Origin: Primula veris
Lineage: Eukaryota; Streptophyta; Magnoliopsida; Ericales; Primulaceae
Length of the DNA: 64,000 nt
NCBI GenBank assembly: GCA_963682055.1
Contig: OY821744.1
Coordinates: 32,650,967 to 32,714,966 of the forward strand
Direction of reading: 5' to 3'
Part shown: positions 60,741 through 64,000 of the stretch, one piece after another
Layout of the letters: every line of letters begins with the position of its first letter
Position numbering within the stretch: the stretch's first letter is position 1
Notes under the pieces: generated by a model
Database searches by the model: none
The model's input: the letters and a program-made list of their open reading frames with translations, nothing else
What the model was told of the DNA's origin: nothing
Program-made: the position numbers and the translations under genes

Positions 60741-63700
60741 TCAAGCATCGGTCGTGACCAAGAATCTTTGTTGTTCATTTCTTGAAGTCGGAGCCCACTC
60801 TACGGCATTTTCCACCTCTTCTTCACAATCTTCGTCTTCACTTGTTAAGCCTAAAATATTATCATCACTCTCACTGTCATATTTATCACCATCATCATCG
60901 CTACTATCACTTCCCATGGTATATGTTCCCTTGTGAACGTCAATCATTGGACCAGGATCCATAGCCAGAGGTGAATCTAGAGCCAGACGGTGAGCATGAG
61001 GTGAAGCCGAAACTTCATCTAGAGGTGAAGCTAGAGCTTGATTCATGATAGGAGAAGAAGCTTGAGGTGAAGATGGAAATTGAGGTGACGAGGCCTTATC
61101 AAGGACCATAGAAGGAGCTTGAGGTGAATCTTGAACCTGAGCTATAGGTGAGATCGGAGCCAAAACAGGAGCCAGAACCAAATCCGGAGAAGAAGCTTTG
61201 GGTGAATTTTGAACGTGGGCTGGAGGCGACACAGGAGCCAGCGTAGAGGACAAAACGGGAGAAAGAGGTGGAGAAGGAGCTCGTGGTGAAACCGAAAGTT
61301 GCACTATAGGTGAACCTTGACCTATTGGAACGACATCGTAGGTTGGAGGGGGAGCAGGCTGAGGTGGGATCAAGACTGGAGCCAACTGTGGTCGGTCTAG
61401 ATCCAGAATCGGCTCAGGTGGCTTAGTTGAATATGGAGTTGGAGCCGGTTCAGGGAGAGGGGTGGGGTGGGGTGGTCGTGGGCCTTGATCGGGTGCCATG
61501 CCAAGGAAACTTAGCGCGGTGACGACATCACTGATCAAAGGACGAACCGAGGCTTCATCTTGAAGACACATTGCTGCTATGGCAACGATTTGGTTCAAGC
61601 TTTTTACGGGATAGTTTTCTTGAAGAAGTGGATCGGCTAGTAAGGGGAACTTACTTGGTTCTCGAAAATAGGGTTCCGCCTGCTCAGAATAAAACAGTTA
61701 AAGCCTGAGAAGAACGGTATATTACTATATTATATGAAAAGTTGAAATTTTATGTGATTAGCTATAGCTTGCAGAGACAGACAATGTCGAAAACAGGAGT
61801 TGTCTACTAAAATTATTGCATTATTTGCTAAGGCTAGAAACTTCGAGTTGAGGGAAAATGTTTGTTAGTTTTTCAGCCTCGGAAAACTGTGATTCAACCA
61901 AACATATGACATGAGATTATGAGGGGATTGTTTTCTATTAGAAAGCCAAAATGAGCAAATTGTGATCAGTCAAGAAATATGGTGTTCAGATTTTATCAAG
62001 CCAATAATGAGCGACATTTCTCCTTTTGGGAACCAAGTATAAATAGCACAACCTTGCATGAAACGATAAATTGAAAAAAGAAATGGGAATTTTACATGTA
62101 AAAATTTCTTCTTCGTGTGAATGATAACTTGCTTTTTCATATCTTTTTCTTGAAAGAAAGAATGAGAAAAACGTGATGTTAATGCATACTTCAGTATGAA
62201 TAACTAGACATCATAAAAAACTAAGTACTTGGAACATGGACTTTGTTAGAATAAGCTAAGCTTGATATGTGTGATTTAACTATTGAATACACGTAATTCA
62301 AAATAAAGTTATGTCAATTAATTTTCTTAACACTATTGCTAACAGTTTCCTGAATACACATTTCTTCCAAAATGCATATATGTTAGACATATGAAAACAC
62401 GTTGCTGCATTCATATAAAAATAAGATCAAGAACTCACCCAAGAAACTAGATTTTGCTCATCTATCGGTTTTGTGGGATCAATTGCTCTTCGGCCAGTGA
62501 TTATCTCCAATAAAACTACACCAAAGCTATAAATATCGGATTTCAAAGTTAGGTGACCTGTTCTTTGATACTCAGGGGCACAATAACCATAAGTTCCCAT
62601 CACCCTCGAGGATACGTGTGTTTTTTCACCAAGAGGGCCGAGTTTTGCTAGCCCAAAATCGGACAGTTTCGCATTGTATTCTTCATCAAGCAATATATTC
62701 GATGATTTTAAATCACGGTATATTATAGGGGGGCTGGCTGTATCGTGTAGATATTCGAGACCTTTAGCAGCTCCTAGAGCTATCTTCAGCCTTGTATGCC
62801 AATTTAAAGGCGTGTCCTCTGTCTGAAGATCTGCAAATTCAATCAAATTAGTTGGTATTGGAAATATTTGTTGGATGTATGTTGTTCCCCATACTTTCGG
62901 AAACATGTAATTTAGAAATTGTAATTTCATTTAGAGAGGACCAAAATGCAATAAATGAAATTACACAAATGGTGCTTGAGGGGTATTTTTTGTGTATTCT
63001 CGGTGCAACAAGTGTTTTCCTAAAGAAAAATATTTTTTAAAATCTTCTCAAAAGGGCGCAAAAGTTCAGTCATACGAAAAATATCTCATACTGACCAGCG
63101 AACAAAGAATCTACTTTTCTGGCAAAATAGCAAATTTATGGGACCAGTTGTATCTTTTATAACGAACAAGGTACTATGCTTGAAGTCTTATACTTGATCA
63201 TGCACAATAAGCTAAAAAAATTCTAGAACCTACGTATTTTGATAGAAATTTGTGATATCAAAACTTTCATCCAGTTTTGTGTACTTTTATTGTGTTTGTG
63301 GAATCTTTCTGAACTCTACTATTCGGGTATCGCTTTGCTTTCCAAAACTTGGTCAAGGTTAATTGGCGTTCAAGAAACGCCAAACTATTTTTTTTTTTTT
63401 TTGAGATTGATGCTAAAACATTGATAGTATTTACTATGATTCAAGTTAAAAATTGATCACTTTTTTTTAGATTTTCATAAACAGAAAGTGAGAACTTATG
63501 ATAAGTCGGATTACTTTAAAAGCTTTATCACTTTCATACACCATTCTTAACAGATAAATAATTCAATCATTTAAAGTAAATTTCTATGAAATGCAAAGCG
63601 CGTCACAATAAGAATTATTAACAAGGTAGTTCTATTCAGCGATAACTACTTTGTGGGGTTTTGGATTAGACAAATAAAGGCTAAACGGAAGATACATACC

Positions 63701-63889
63701 AAGTAAATGGTCTTCTAAAGATCCCAACGGCATAAACTCATAGACCAAAAGCCTTTGATCTCCATCGGCACAGTACCCTATAAGATTTACTAGGTTTTGA
63801 TGGTGTAGATTGCTCAGCATTAGAACCTCAACCAAAAATTCTTTGTTCCCTTGCATTCCATTTCGGTCGAGTTGCTTCACGGCAACCGT
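60741..63889 (-). CDS. RLCK-VII (PBL-type) protein kinase, 3' part, with long C-terminal tail
   Basis: Receptor-like cytoplasmic Ser/Thr kinase of subfamily VII, usually membrane-associated and acting below receptor kinases. Three exons are in the window: 63700-63889 ([11 protein letters not shown] with the subdomain II Lys, [25 protein letters not shown]), 62439-62830 ([67 protein letters not shown]) and 60741-61679. They join by GT-AG in frame. The 5' exons, including any acylation site, lie beyond the window. Catalytic residues are intact (RD-type kinase). The last exon ends the kinase domain ([20 protein letters not shown]), then adds roughly 250 residues: a Pro/Ser/Ala-rich stretch with many SP motifs (QASSP, KASSP), then an acidic Asp/Glu/Ser segment. 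Typical RLCK-VII tails are much shorter and less biased. Confidence 0.9.
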
Positions 63890-64000
63890 CTGCCATCAAT
63901 GAGACGAATATAATATTAGCACAATACATCGGTGATATAGCACTAAATGAATCTATCCTCTTTTTGGAAAAAAAAATGTACCTTTTTTTATTTTCGAACT

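Overview
This is a plant nuclear window, most likely from a eudicot. The genes have GT-AG introns. They belong to plant-specific families: caffeate-type O-methyltransferases, a family-1 UDP-glycosyltransferase with a PSPG box, an EG45/natriuretic-peptide-like protein and an RLCK-VII kinase. The intergenic DNA is very AT-rich and full of plant-type transposons (Copia, LINE, CACTA, hAT, Mutator-like, MITEs). I cannot name the species.

Layout. 1-3.9 kb holds the 3' end of a decayed Copia element with its 3' LTR, then a LINE remnant on the minus strand. 5.6-8.0 kb is O-methyltransferase OMT1 (+), intact, four exons. 10.1-13.5 kb is a 2.08-kb foldback-like element interrupted by a 1,269-bp solo LTR. 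15.3 kb has an OMT exon-4 fragment, followed by two hairpin MITEs. 17.8-19.2 kb is an intact single-exon UGT71-like glycosyltransferase (+). 20.3-21.4 kb is a two-exon EG45-like secreted protein gene (-). 24.2-26.0 kb is OMT2 (-) and 31.4-33.4 kb is OMT3 (-), both intact. A second, inverted copy of the foldback element (28.1-30.1 kb) lies between them. 34-41 kb is repeat-rich: a nearly palindromic Mutator-like MITE with a 9-bp target duplication, low-complexity arrays, a second LINE remnant and a TIR element made of palindromic units. 42.2 kb has an OMT exon-1/intron-1 fragment between 25-bp direct repeats. 42.4-48 kb is a pair of ~1-kb inverted arms around a CACTA MITE and a hAT element. 53.2-55.0 kb is OMT4 (+), intact. 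56-58.5 kb holds another hAT element and further MITEs. 59.05 kb is a truncated OMT exon-1 pseudogene that keeps its promoter-like upstream DNA. 60.7-63.9 kb is the 3' part of an RLCK-VII kinase gene (-) with an unusual Pro/Ser-rich and acidic tail.

How the genes may work together. Four intact OMT genes share exon phases and core-promoter sequence. With three OMT fragments and one UGT in about 54 kb, they form a local methyltransferase expansion beside a glycosyltransferase. Methylation plus glucosylation is a normal pair of tailoring steps for phenolics or alkaloids, so the region is a candidate small specialised-metabolism cluster. The substrate cannot be read from the sequence. The OMTs form two subgroups (OMT1/OMT2 and OMT3/OMT4). 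The residue after the predicted catalytic His is Asp in the first subgroup, Asn in OMT3 and Ser in OMT4, which hints at changed activity. The kinase and the EG45-like gene look like ordinary neighbours.
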